Shown here: positions 1-8,100 of the stretch, piece by piece | Numbering within the stretch: the stretch's first letter is position 1 | Layout: every line of letters starts with the position of its first letter | Assembly: GCF_043780375.1 (NCBI RefSeq) | Contig: NZ_JAYWCU010000008.1 | Location: forward strand, 1 to 10,168 | Direction of reading: 5' to 3' | DNA from: Emticicia sp043780375 | GTDB lineage: Bacteria; Bacteroidota; Bacteroidia; Cytophagales; Spirosomataceae | Length of the DNA stretch: 10,168 nucleotides | Made by a program: the position numbers and the translations under genes | The notes under the pieces: generated by a model | Databases searched by the model: none | Told to the model about the DNA's origin: nothing | What the model saw: only the letters and a program-made list of their open reading frames with translations

Positions 1-831
1 GACGTGGACGGTTTGATTGCATTTTTGAGCGAACACCATGAGCCTCTATTCCAAAAAGCTCCTGAAGAATTATTAGAAAAAATGATTCCGCAGTTAGGAC
101 TTCAAGAATTGCAGTCGGCAAAGTTTGTCTCGGCAAAGAAAATTGTTTCGGCAAAACCTGTTTCTATCAAAGGGAAAGCTATTGTTAATGAAGAGCCAAC
201 AGTATCCGACTCTGAAGAAGAAGTAAGTAGCAGTTCAAATTTCCCCATCAAATGGCTTGTTATTTTCCTTGTTGCTGCCGTGGTAATTGCAGGAGGCGTT
301 TATTGGTATAAAAACTATTATGAGCCTTCACTTACGGCAGAACCAACTGAAGAAGCAATTTTGCCAGCTATTGATTCTGCTTCTATGAAAACTGATAATG
401 TTGTTGTAGATTCGGCAGCCGTGAAGGTTGATTCTACTAATAAAACAGCACCTTCATTAACTTCAAATGAGCAGTTAAGTTCGTTTGGGGAAGAGCTAAA
501 TGTTTATCTTGCTGACAAAGCAAAACCCAACGGGCAAGTATTTTCAATAGCAAATGTTGCATTTGTAAGAGGTTCGCAAACCTTAGATTCGGAGTCAGAT
601 ATGATAATTGCAGAATTAGCTGATTTGATGTTAAAATACCCGAAAATGCAAATTCAATTACAAGGGCACTCAAATAATGCCGTGGGAACTGATAATAAAA
701 GCATGGCGACTAAAAGAGCATTTAGTATCAAGAAAAAATTGATGTTGAAAGGAATCAAAGATACTCGAATTGATGCAATTGGTACAACTGGTGAAGGAAA
801 TGGTGCTGATGTAAAAATTATATCGAAGTAA
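1..831 (+). CDS. OmpA-like domain protein with one membrane anchor, 5' end outside window
   Basis: The frame is open from the first base (gac gtg gac...), so the GTG at base 4 is most likely internal and the gene begins upstream. Counting that GTG as residue 1: residues 3-36 (GLIAFLSE...IPQLGLQEL) resemble the tail of DUF937-type proteins, a tentative match. Residues 37-79 are a polar linker with SAK repeats and an acidic/serine stretch. Residues 83-101 form one hydrophobic transmembrane segment. Residues 107-165 are an acidic/Ser/Thr linker, and about 177-266 are an OmpA_C-like domain (GxVFSIANVAF, IQLQGHSNN, KRAFSIKKKLMLKGI, IDAIGTTGEG). This order predicts a cytoplasmic N-terminus and a periplasmic, peptidoglycan-facing C-terminus, as in MotB-like anchors. 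The Asp that usually binds peptidoglycan in the GHTDxxG motif reads Asn here, while the Arg of the RA motif is kept, so binding is uncertain. It is convergent with hslU and ends at a strong hairpin. Confidence 0.8.
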   Translation, partial: DVDGLIAFLSEHHEPLFQKAPEELLEKMIPQLGLQELQSAKFVSAKKIVSAKPVSIKGKAIVNEEPTVSDSEEEVSSSSNFPIKWLVIFLVAAVVIAGGVYWYKNYYEPSLTAEPTEEAILPAIDSASMKTDNVVVDSAAVKVDSTNKTAPSLTSNEQLSSFGEELNVYLADKAKPNGQVFSIANVAFVRGSQTLDSESDMIIAELADLMLKYPKMQIQLQGHSNNAVGTDNKSMATKRAFSIKKKLMLKGIKDTRIDAIGTTGEGNGADVKIISK

Positions 832-885
832 ATCTAACGTGTGAATGAGTGAATATCAAACATTCATAATCAGTTTCAATTATAA

Positions 886-939
886 AGCTAAAAACAGAAA
901 GTCTGTGGGTAAATACCTACAGACTTTCTGTTTTTAGCT
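886..939. terminator. bidirectional intrinsic terminator between convergent genes
   Basis: Two 25-base arms (886-910 and 915-939) pair fully around an aaat loop, with one G-U wobble in the plus-strand RNA. The outer stem has an A-run on one arm and a T-run (ctgttttt) on the other, so a U-rich 3' side is produced in either direction. It lies 55 bases past the OmpA-like gene's stop and reaches into the hslU stop codon (938-940), so it can end both transcripts. Confidence 0.85.
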
Positions 940-2332
940 ACAAAATATATTGACTTAAATCTCTGTTTTTTACTAATCCTGAAAGTCGTTCTTCTACTAA
1001 CACTTTGGTTATCAGTATTTTAGAGCCTGTTCCTATTTTATCTGGCACATCAAACATAATTTCGTTGAGCAGATGGCTCATCACTGTTTGGAGTCGTCTT
1101 GCACCTATGTTTTCGACATCACTATTGGCTTGGAAAGCAATTCGGGCAAGTTCACGAAGGGCTTCATCATCGAAAGTTAGTATTACGCCTTCGGCTTCGA
1201 GCATAGCTTCATATTGCTTTGTCAAAGCATTTTTTGGTGCTTTCAGAATCTGATAAAAATTATCTTCTGTCAAACTTTCCAATTCTACTCTAATCGGGAA
1301 ACGTCCTTGTAATTCGGGAATCAAATCTGATGGTTTTGACACATGGAATGCTCCTGCTGCCACAAACAAAATATGGTCTGTTTTTACTGTTCCATGTTTA
1401 GTATTTACGCTACTACCTTCTACAATCGGTAGTAAATCTCGCTGTACGCCTTCTCGACTTACATCTGCCCCACCCGACTTACCACTTGCATTGGCAATTT
1501 TATCAATTTCATCAATAAAAATAATTCCTAAGTTTTCTGCTTTCCAAATCGCTTCTTCTTTTACTTCGTCCATGTCAATCAATTTCGAGGCTTCTTCTTC
1601 CAACAATATTTTACGAGCTTCTGCAATAGTTAGTTTACGTTTTTTGCCACGTTTAGGCATCATTCCACCTATCATTTCCTGAATATTCATCATTGACATA
1701 TCGTCAATTGGACCACCCATTACACCGATATTAGGCATTCCATTGCCTTGCACGTCTATTTCTACTTTTCGGTGGTCGAGTTCACCATTTTTAAGTTTTA
1801 CTCTAAATGCCTCACGGGTTTTTTCGTTAAGTAATGTTTCGGTATGATCTTCAACCTCTTTTTTTACTTCTGTTGGAACAAAACCCGTATCTTTTTGGTC
1901 TTTTACGGGCGGAATCAATATGTCAAGCAACATATCTTCTACTGCATCTAAAGCTTTGGCTTTTACCTCTTCTTTCTTTGCCAATTTCACCATACTTACC
2001 GATTGCTCTACCAAATCTCTGACCATGCTTTCACAGTCACGACCTACGTAACCAACTTCAGTAAATTTTGAGGCTTCTACTTTTATGAAAGGAGCATCTG
2101 CGATTTTGGCCAAGCGACGAGCAATTTCGGTCTTCCCTACGCCCGTTGTGCCAATCATCAAAATATTATTTGGAATAATTTCGGAAACCATTTCTGCGGT
2201 AGCATTCATTCTACGCCAACGGTTGCGAAGAGCAATAGCAACATTGCGTTTGGCATCTTTTTGACCAATAATATATTTATCGAGTTCGTGTACTATTTGT
2301 TGGGGTGTAAGATTTTCTATTTTTTTTGACAT
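938..2332 (-). CDS. hslU: HslU, AAA+ ATPase subunit of the HslUV (ClpYQ) protease
   Basis: HslU is a hexameric ATPase that unfolds substrates and feeds them into the HslV peptidase in the cytoplasm. The 464 residues match the family end to end (E. coli HslU has 443). They start with the typical LTPQQIVHELDKYIIGQKDAKR. Walker A is GTTGVGKT (61-68) and the pore-loop GYVG is at 94-97. An intermediate I-domain spans about 111-245 and ends in KRKLTIAEARKIL. Walker B is IIFIDEID (270-277). GAFHVSKPSDLIPELQGRF (327-345) includes the predicted arginine finger R344, and sensor 2 is ENIGARR (407-413). The C-terminus QYIL matches the tail that docks into HslV. No key residue is missing. The ATG at 2330-2332 fits the family N-terminus. 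hslV is not adjacent: the neighbours are a T9SS substrate gene and a convergent OmpA-like gene. A promoter of Bacteroidota type lies 66 bases upstream. Confidence 0.97.
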   Translation of the reverse strand: MSKKIENLTPQQIVHELDKYIIGQKDAKRNVAIALRNRWRRMNATAEMVSEIIPNNILMIGTTGVGKTEIARRLAKIADAPFIKVEASKFTEVGYVGRDCESMVRDLVEQSVSMVKLAKKEEVKAKALDAVEDMLLDILIPPVKDQKDTGFVPTEVKKEVEDHTETLLNEKTREAFRVKLKNGELDHRKVEIDVQGNGMPNIGVMGGPIDDMSMMNIQEMIGGMMPKRGKKRKLTIAEARKILLEEEASKLIDMDEVKEEAIWKAENLGIIFIDEIDKIANASGKSGGADVSREGVQRDLLPIVEGSSVNTKHGTVKTDHILFVAAGAFHVSKPSDLIPELQGRFPIRVELESLTEDNFYQILKAPKNALTKQYEAMLEAEGVILTFDDEALRELARIAFQANSDVENIGARRLQTVMSHLLNEIMFDVPDKIGTGSKILITKVLVEERLSGLVKNRDLSQYIL

Positions 2333-2397
2333 TCTTTTCAGTGATTTGCTTTAGGCTTTAAGCAATTAAAACTTATTCTTGAAATAATTTTACTCTG

Positions 2398-2427
2398 CAA
2401 AGGTAACTTTCGTTTGGAGAAAACAAA
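2398..2427 (-). promoter_or_regulatory. probable hslU promoter (TTTG / TAnnTTTG type)
   Basis: On the minus strand TTTG (2424-2427) is followed after 18 bases by TACCTTTG (2398-2405), matching the -33 TTTG and -7 TAnnTTTG elements known for the primary sigma factor of Bacteroidota. Transcription would begin near 2390, leaving a leader of roughly 58 bases before the hslU ATG. The leader has only a weak purine-rich stretch (gaaaaga) before the start. Confidence 0.65.
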
Positions 2428-2452
2428 AAAAGGAATCACAAATTGTGATTCC
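2421..2452 (-). terminator. minus-strand intrinsic terminator overlapping the hslU promoter
   Basis: Arms 2444-2452 and 2432-2440 form a perfect 9-bp stem (GGAATCACA / TGTGATTCC) with a 3-base loop. It is followed on the minus strand by a run of seven T, then G and four T. It would stop read-through from the T9SS-protein gene before hslU. The T-run also supplies the TTTG of the hslU promoter. Confidence 0.65.
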
Positions 2453-2519
2453 CATTTCCAAACTTCTGAAGTGCAGTTTATTTTTCGTAATAAACCAGCA
2501 ACCTCCTCTCAATTAAAAT

Positions 2520-2584
2520 TCCCTTTGCAAAGAAGAACTCTCATGCCTGAGAGTCTTCTCGCAGTCCACTCAATAGACAAGGGA
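2520..2584. other. structured intergenic segment, possible RNA element, function unknown
   Basis: Outer arms tccctt (2520-2525) and aaggga (2579-2584) can pair. Inside them is a strong hairpin: agaag (2531-2535) with cttct (2555-2559) and actctca (2537-2543) with tgagagt (2548-2554), closed by tgcc, with one bulged A. A further short gtc/gac pairing is possible in 2560-2578. No known riboswitch or small RNA consensus was recognised, neither strand follows it with a T-run, and the direction is unknown. Confidence 0.3.
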
Positions 2585-2613
2585 TTTACTATACTCAATT
2601 TGTATTCTATTAT

Positions 2614-2692
2614 TAGACTTGTTGCAATGAAAGATTATTCTTTTAAAAATGACTTGATTTTATAAATCGAAACTCCCATTGCAACAAGTCTA
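2614..2692. repeat. 79-bp element with 16-bp perfect inverted ends, MITE-like
   Basis: tagacttgttgcaatg at 2614-2629 is matched exactly in inverted orientation at 2677-2692, with 47 AT-rich bases between. The right end directly abuts the stop codon (2693-2695) of the T9SS-protein gene. Each end carries a TA, as expected for an element that duplicates a TA target (IS630/Tc1-like). No transposase is present and no T-run follows on the minus strand, so a simple terminator is less likely. Other readings are a protein-binding palindrome or a 3'-end RNA structure. Confidence 0.45.
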
Positions 2693-4699
2693 TTAATTAT
2701 GCATTACCAAAAACTTATTACTTACCAACTTTCGTCCATTGACAGAAAGTTGGTAAAAATAGGTGCCTTCATTCCAATTAATTGTGCTTAATTTAATTGT
2801 TTTATCATTATTTTCTAAATCAAACGATGCAACTACTGTACCTGAAAGAGTGAAAAATACTAATTTGGCTGATGGCAAATTTTCAGGCAAATTATAATCA
2901 AGGGTCAGGTAATCATCGGCTGGATTTGGGTAAAGTGCTGTAATATTTACTTTACTGAGGTCATCGTTAGGTAGAATTGTGGCACTTTCACACTTGCAAA
3001 TATTTTCTTTGAATTTATCATCTTTTGGTGGTATAATTTCGGTCAATGTTAGTTCTCTTTTCGTACTAATAGCTTTAGTCTTGCGGTCACGGGCGGCTAC
3101 GAAATAAGTGCCTGCTTGTTTTGGTGTAAAAACCATACCCGTTGAAACTGGTTTAGTTGTATTTTCATCATCGAACCACAGCACTTCTGTGCCTTTTGCC
3201 GAATTTATTACACTAAAAGTGGGTATCGTAGCACCAGTTGTAAATGTTTCAGATTGATTCAAAACCAAAGGTGTTTGTACGCCTGGCAAATTACAATTAG
3301 GGGCATTTACAATTTTACTACTGCTGCATTTTCCCGAAATATCGGTAGCCACGAGTGTTACATTTGGCATAAATGCAGGAATATTTTCGATGGTATAAAA
3401 ACTATTGCCATTGGCAACCACATAACCCGCACTCGACTGTAAAGGCAAACGATTTAGGCGTTTTAGGTAATCGGAAGTTGTGGGAAAACCAATGTTGCTG
3501 GTAGCCGCATAGATTTGTTGAACAATACTCCAATCGTCGTCAAGTAGCTTTACTCTGATATTATAACTATCAACTTTTTTATTACAATAAATAGAGTCAA
3601 TAACCATTTTAGGTCCCAAACAACCTTCAATTATTATTGGACAGCAGCTACTCACATTGCAAGAACCTGAGAGTTTTGAAAACGTATATTCACCTCCACG
3701 TAAAACACTCAATGAACTATCAGCATTAATTGAGGCAATATCTGAGGCAGTATTTTTGTTAATTTCTTCATAAACACCCGAAGATGTATTTTTATAATAC
3801 CACTTTACACCTGCATAAGTTTTGAGTGCAACTTTATAGTTTTCGCCTTTTTTTAGCGAAATCGGCACACTTACGCAACTCACACCATAGTCATCACCTC
3901 CGTTGTTGCCATTGCGAGCTTTGATGTCTCGTTCCTTACCATTTTGTTTCCAAATATATGAAGTTAGGTAAGAAAGGCCTTGTTGTGTTACTTTCGCTTT
4001 GAGAACCAACTTGATAGTTTCTCCTCCATTGACAGTTCCAATACTCCAAACACCCCCATTGGTTTCGTAAGCTCCTTTGTCGGCGTAGAAATAGACAATT
4101 TTCAAACTACTGGTTAGTAAAGTCTGAATATCTACCCCTGTGGCAGCTTTACTCCCTTTGTTCATGATTATCGTCGTAAAAGTTACGGTTTCATCAATTT
4201 GAGGGCTATGGTTATCTACTGCCTGAATCAACTCTAATTGAGTAAATTCGGCAAGGGTTGCAAAATTAACGTGTTCTAAAATGATGGTTTGGTCAGCAAA
4301 GCAAGTTTCAGAGTTATACAACCTAACTGTATAAGAAATTTTATTATCAGGATTTGCTAAACCTTTGATTTCGATTTCTTTTTTGGTTGGATCTATCAAT
4401 GTTGCTTTAGCAAAAGTCATCTCTGAAGTGCCTTTTTCAGAGAAAGTATAACGTTTGGCATTCTGAATATTAAAAAGAATAAGTTTAGCATCACTCACAT
4501 TTGGCACTGTAACATCAACACTCCTGAGGGTAAAGACAGGAGGTAAACAATCAGCTTTTGCTGATTCTTCTTTGGTTGAATTCAATCGTGTATCTAAATC
4601 GTAGTTATTGGAACTCAGTAAAAATGGCCCAAAAAATAACAATGTTCTTACGAAAAGATTACCAAAGGTACGCTTTAGTAAACCTTGTATATTTTGCAT
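2693..4699 (-). CDS. secreted modular protein with DUF11-like, Ig-like and T9SS type A sorting domains
   Basis: This 668-residue protein has no recognised enzymatic domain. Residues 1-30 are a basic then hydrophobic segment (KRTFGNLFVRTLLFFGPFLLSS), probably a signal peptide but without a clear AxA site. Residues 51-146 are a module also found in the two upstream proteins (SDAKLILF...YTVRLYNSETC...HVNF). Residues about 155-249 are DUF11-like (VTFTTIIMNKGSKAATGVD, WSIGTVNGGETIKL). Residues 270-359 are Ig-like, ending CNVSSCCPIIIE. Residues 360-470 may be a divergent further module. Residues 471-556 are Ig-like (LWFDDENTTKPVSTG, AGTYFVAARD). Residues 585-668 are a T9SS type A sorting domain (ITALYPNPADDYLTLDYN, LSGTVVASFDL, GTYFYQLSVNGRKLVSNKFLV). 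Export by Sec, then by T9SS across the outer membrane, is therefore expected. It is last in a three-gene same-strand cluster; 407 bases separate it from the upstream gene, so it may have its own promoter, though I saw no good match. Confidence 0.85.
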   Translation of the reverse strand: MQNIQGLLKRTFGNLFVRTLLFFGPFLLSSNNYDLDTRLNSTKEESAKADCLPPVFTLRSVDVTVPNVSDAKLILFNIQNAKRYTFSEKGTSEMTFAKATLIDPTKKEIEIKGLANPDNKISYTVRLYNSETCFADQTIILEHVNFATLAEFTQLELIQAVDNHSPQIDETVTFTTIIMNKGSKAATGVDIQTLLTSSLKIVYFYADKGAYETNGGVWSIGTVNGGETIKLVLKAKVTQQGLSYLTSYIWKQNGKERDIKARNGNNGGDDYGVSCVSVPISLKKGENYKVALKTYAGVKWYYKNTSSGVYEEINKNTASDIASINADSSLSVLRGGEYTFSKLSGSCNVSSCCPIIIEGCLGPKMVIDSIYCNKKVDSYNIRVKLLDDDWSIVQQIYAATSNIGFPTTSDYLKRLNRLPLQSSAGYVVANGNSFYTIENIPAFMPNVTLVATDISGKCSSSKIVNAPNCNLPGVQTPLVLNQSETFTTGATIPTFSVINSAKGTEVLWFDDENTTKPVSTGMVFTPKQAGTYFVAARDRKTKAISTKRELTLTEIIPPKDDKFKENICKCESATILPNDDLSKVNITALYPNPADDYLTLDYNLPENLPSAKLVFFTLSGTVVASFDLENNDKTIKLSTINWNEGTYFYQLSVNGRKLVSNKFLVMHN

Positions 4700-5106
4700 A
4701 TCGTAAAACTCAATAGCATTTATAAAAACTCAACAGACTTTTTTGTGGTAGAAAAGCGACTATTTTGGTAACGAAGATTTTGTTCGTTATCAGAAAACTT
4801 AGAGAGAAAATACCGAGAATGGTCGTAATTGGTAATGCAAAATAAGCTTTTTGTTATATAAATATTTCATCATTTTTTTTAAATGTATAACTGCTTGATA
4901 ACTCGTTTTGCTATAAAATTTTAGACTTTAACTCTTTCAAAAAGTAAAAGCTTAAGACTTTTTTGTTGCCACTCCATTTTGCCATATTTTCTTGAAATAA
5001 AAACTCTTTTATTTAACTGGTTAACTCGACAGTGACAGCTATTTCTATCGAGTGTGCGTGTGATGTGAACTAAAATCCACATCACACATTACACATCGAA
5101 ACTATG
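4700..5106. other. 407-base intergenic region between two surface-protein genes
   Basis: No credible coding frame was found. The right part, just downstream of the 1152-residue gene, holds a chain of small inverted repeats: 5058-5087, actcga/tcgagt at 5024-5053, and an A/T-only hairpin at 4995-5014 (aaataaaa/ttttattt). These look like a structured 3' end. The left part is very AT-rich and should contain the promoter of the 668-residue gene on the minus strand, but no convincing TTTG/TAnnTTTG pair was found there. Confidence 0.5.
5058..5087 (-). repeat. 10-bp inverted repeat downstream of the 1152-residue gene
   Basis: gtgtgatgtg (5058-5067) and cacatcacac (5078-5087) form a perfect 10-bp stem with a 10-base loop, starting 20 bases past the stop codon. 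No T-run follows on the minus strand, so it is more likely a 3'-end stabilising or Rho-associated hairpin than a canonical intrinsic terminator. Confidence 0.5.
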
Positions 5107-8100
5107 TTACTTCGTTTTGGTAACTGTTGCTGGTTCGCAATATCCTCCTGGGCAACCACAATCGGTTTTGGTAAGAGTTGCTACACGGTCAATAGTACAA
5201 CCAAATGAATTTTGAATTCGTACAGTATAATCTTGTAAGGCTGTAGTCGGATTCGGCAAGTTACTTGCAAATACACCTCCTGCTGGAACAGTAGCTAGTG
5301 CCGTTGCTGTTGGAGGTGCTACATAAGTGCTACCAATATTGTAAGAAACTTGGTCTGAGTTACGGTATCTGGTCAAAATCAATTTAGCATTGTTTTGAGA
5401 TACACTTCCAATACAAAGTGAATTTACTGCGATAAGCGTGGCCACTGGTTTAGGATCAATTGTTACAGGAATTCCTGACATACCCGACTCACAACCTGAC
5501 CCTGGAATTGACTGAGATACATAGAAGTATGTCAAGCCCGCCGTTGCAGTATTAGGTACTGGAGCAGTTGTTGAGGTTGCACCACCATTGTACCAGATTA
5601 TTGTATTGCCCGCCTCTGCAGTTGCAGTAAGAGCAGTTGCTGTTGCATCTTGACAGTATTTAACGTTAGCAATCGTTGGTGCTGCTGGCGTACGATTTAC
5701 TGTTACAATTGCATCATCACGATTAGACTCGCAACCAGTTGTATTGTCTTTTTGACTTACATAGTAAGTGGTTGTACCTACTGTATTTGTCAAAGGAATC
5801 GGATTTGTTGTTGAGCTTGTTCCTCCAGTTGATGCCTGACCATACCACAAGAATGTGTGCTGAGCTGCACCAGTTACTGTAAGGGCAGTTGCAGTAACAC
5901 CTTGACAATATGTTTTGTTGGCTGCAATTGGTGGTGCTGGTTTAGGATTAACTGTTACGACCAATTCATTGCGATGTGATTCACAGCCTGTTGCATCAAT
6001 AACCTGAGTAGCATAGTATCGGGTAACACCTGCTGTGGTTGGGTTATGAATAGGCGTAGCTGTTGATGATACTCCACCTGTTGAACTATTGCCATACCAT
6101 AAAAGATGATTGTTGGCCAACGCTGTTGCTACAAGAGCCTCTTGTGCATCTTCAGCACAGAATGTTTTAGATGTTACAGCAGGAATAGCAGGCAATGGAT
6201 TGACTACCACAGCTACTGAAGCGGTTGCCGAACAACCTGTACCATTGGTTACAGTTACGTTATATGTGCCACCATTAACAAGGGCTGCACTGGCAATTGA
6301 AGGAGTTGCAATATTGCTTCCTGTAAAGCCTGATGGTCCACTCCAAGCATAAGTTGTAGCACCAGCAGGTGTAGCTGTCAAATTGATTGGGCTTTCTACA
6401 CAAACAGGGCTATTAGATACAAGTGTTGGTACTGGAGTTGCACGAATCTCAACTGCCAATGATGCACGATTAGATTCGCAAGTAGTTATATCATCTTTCT
6501 TGCTAACATAATAGGTTGTTGTACCTACTGCATTGGTTGGAGGAATATCGGCTGCGGTTGAACCTGTTCCAGCAGTTGAATTCATACCATACCATAACAA
6601 GGTAAATCCTGTTGAACCTGCATTGGCTGTCAAAGCGGTTGGCGTTGAATTTTGACAAGCTGATACTGGTGCTGTGGTTGGAGGTACTGGTTTAGGATTA
6701 ACAGTTACAACCAATTCCGCACGATTAGATTCGCAACTTGTAGCATCTACTTTTTGGCTAACATAATAACGCGTAACACCTGCTGTGGTTGGGTTATGGA
6801 TTGCCGCTGTGGTAGAAGCTATACCAAGGGTTGAACTGTTACCATACCAGAATAACGTGTTTCCAGTGAGAGCTGTTGCAGTAAGTGTAGCCTGTAAGTC
6901 TTCAGCACAGAATGTTTTATTGGCTACGACAGGAATAACAGGTTTAGGATTAACTATAACTGTTGTTGTAGCAGTTGCCGAACAACCAACGCCGTTGGTT
7001 ACAGTTACCATATAAGTTCCTGCATTTGCAAGGGCAGCACTTGCTATACTTGGTGTAGCAATGTTGCTTCCAGTAAAGCTCGCAGGGCCTGTCCAAGCAT
7101 AAGATGTTGCACCCGCAGGTGTAGCTGTCAAATTAATAGGACTTTCTTCACAAACAGGGCTGTTTGAAGCAAGTACTGGTGTTGGCAACGTTTTAATCTC
7201 TAAAGTTACAGTTATTGAATCAGCACAATTTGGATGTCCTTGCTCATAAGCCTTCAACTTATAGGTATATACACCAACTGCCGTTGGTAATGCTGTAAAT
7301 GCTAATGCACTTTGTCCGCTAATTGCAGTAGCTGTTGGGTTAGCTGCTCCATTATTATTATACCATTGGTAAATATATGGCCCATTAGGTGATGACTGAG
7401 TGTTTGAAGCAGTAACAGGAGCAAAAGTTGCATTAAAACATATTGCTTGAGGAGTTGGTGCAACCAAAACAGGCGGTTTACCAGCTTCAACGCTAATTGG
7501 GCAACATCCACCACTTGGACAAGCATTTGGACCCACGGTCATGCTATATGAATATTCACCTACGGCGAATATCGTCAAAGAACCATCTCCGTTTAATCTT
7601 ACCCCATTACTGGTGGCATTACCAGCGGTGATAACGGTAGCTCCTTTCGACCAAACAATACTTGTATAACTTGGTAAAGTGATTGTGTATTCGTCATTTG
7701 TACAATAATCAAATGGCGTTGAAATACAAACTGAACCGAAATCATCTTCTCCAGGACTATTAGTTGTATTAGTGATTGTAGTCGGTCTTGAATCAATATC
7801 ATTTTCTGTTTCAGCAGTAAGGTCGGCTGTTAGATACTTTATGCCTCGTGTGCTGACTGTTCCAGTCAAAGTTAAAGTAATAGTCTGATTAACAGCAAGA
7901 TTTCCAATTGTCCATTTGTTAGTACCTGCATTGTATGTTCCAGTAGCTGTTGTACCAGTAACACCCGTAAGTCCAGCTGGAATCCCAACTGTATATTCAA
8001 TCCCTGTTGCGGGGCCTGTTCCTTTATTCTGAACTGTCACAATAATTGACACAGTTGTTCCTAAAGCAACATAACCAGTAGGCGTTTTGGCTACCGTTAC

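Noticed and set aside
4..6. GTG as the start of the OmpA-like gene
   Set aside because: The frame is open to base 1 and the first residues look like the middle of a domain.
2520..2590. Glycine or TPP riboswitch, suggested by ACTCTCAGGC on one strand and CCTGAGA on the other
   Set aside because: The remaining conserved parts of both aptamers are missing, and no downstream glycine or thiamine gene is present.
2414..2665. 83-residue plus-strand open frame in the hslU upstream gap
   Set aside because: It begins with TTG, overlaps the hslU promoter and terminator and the structured segment, and has no recognisable family features.
4920..4945. Promoter for the 668-residue gene (TACTTTTTG on the minus strand)
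   Set aside because: The spacing within the -7 box is off by one and no TTTG lies at the -33 distance.
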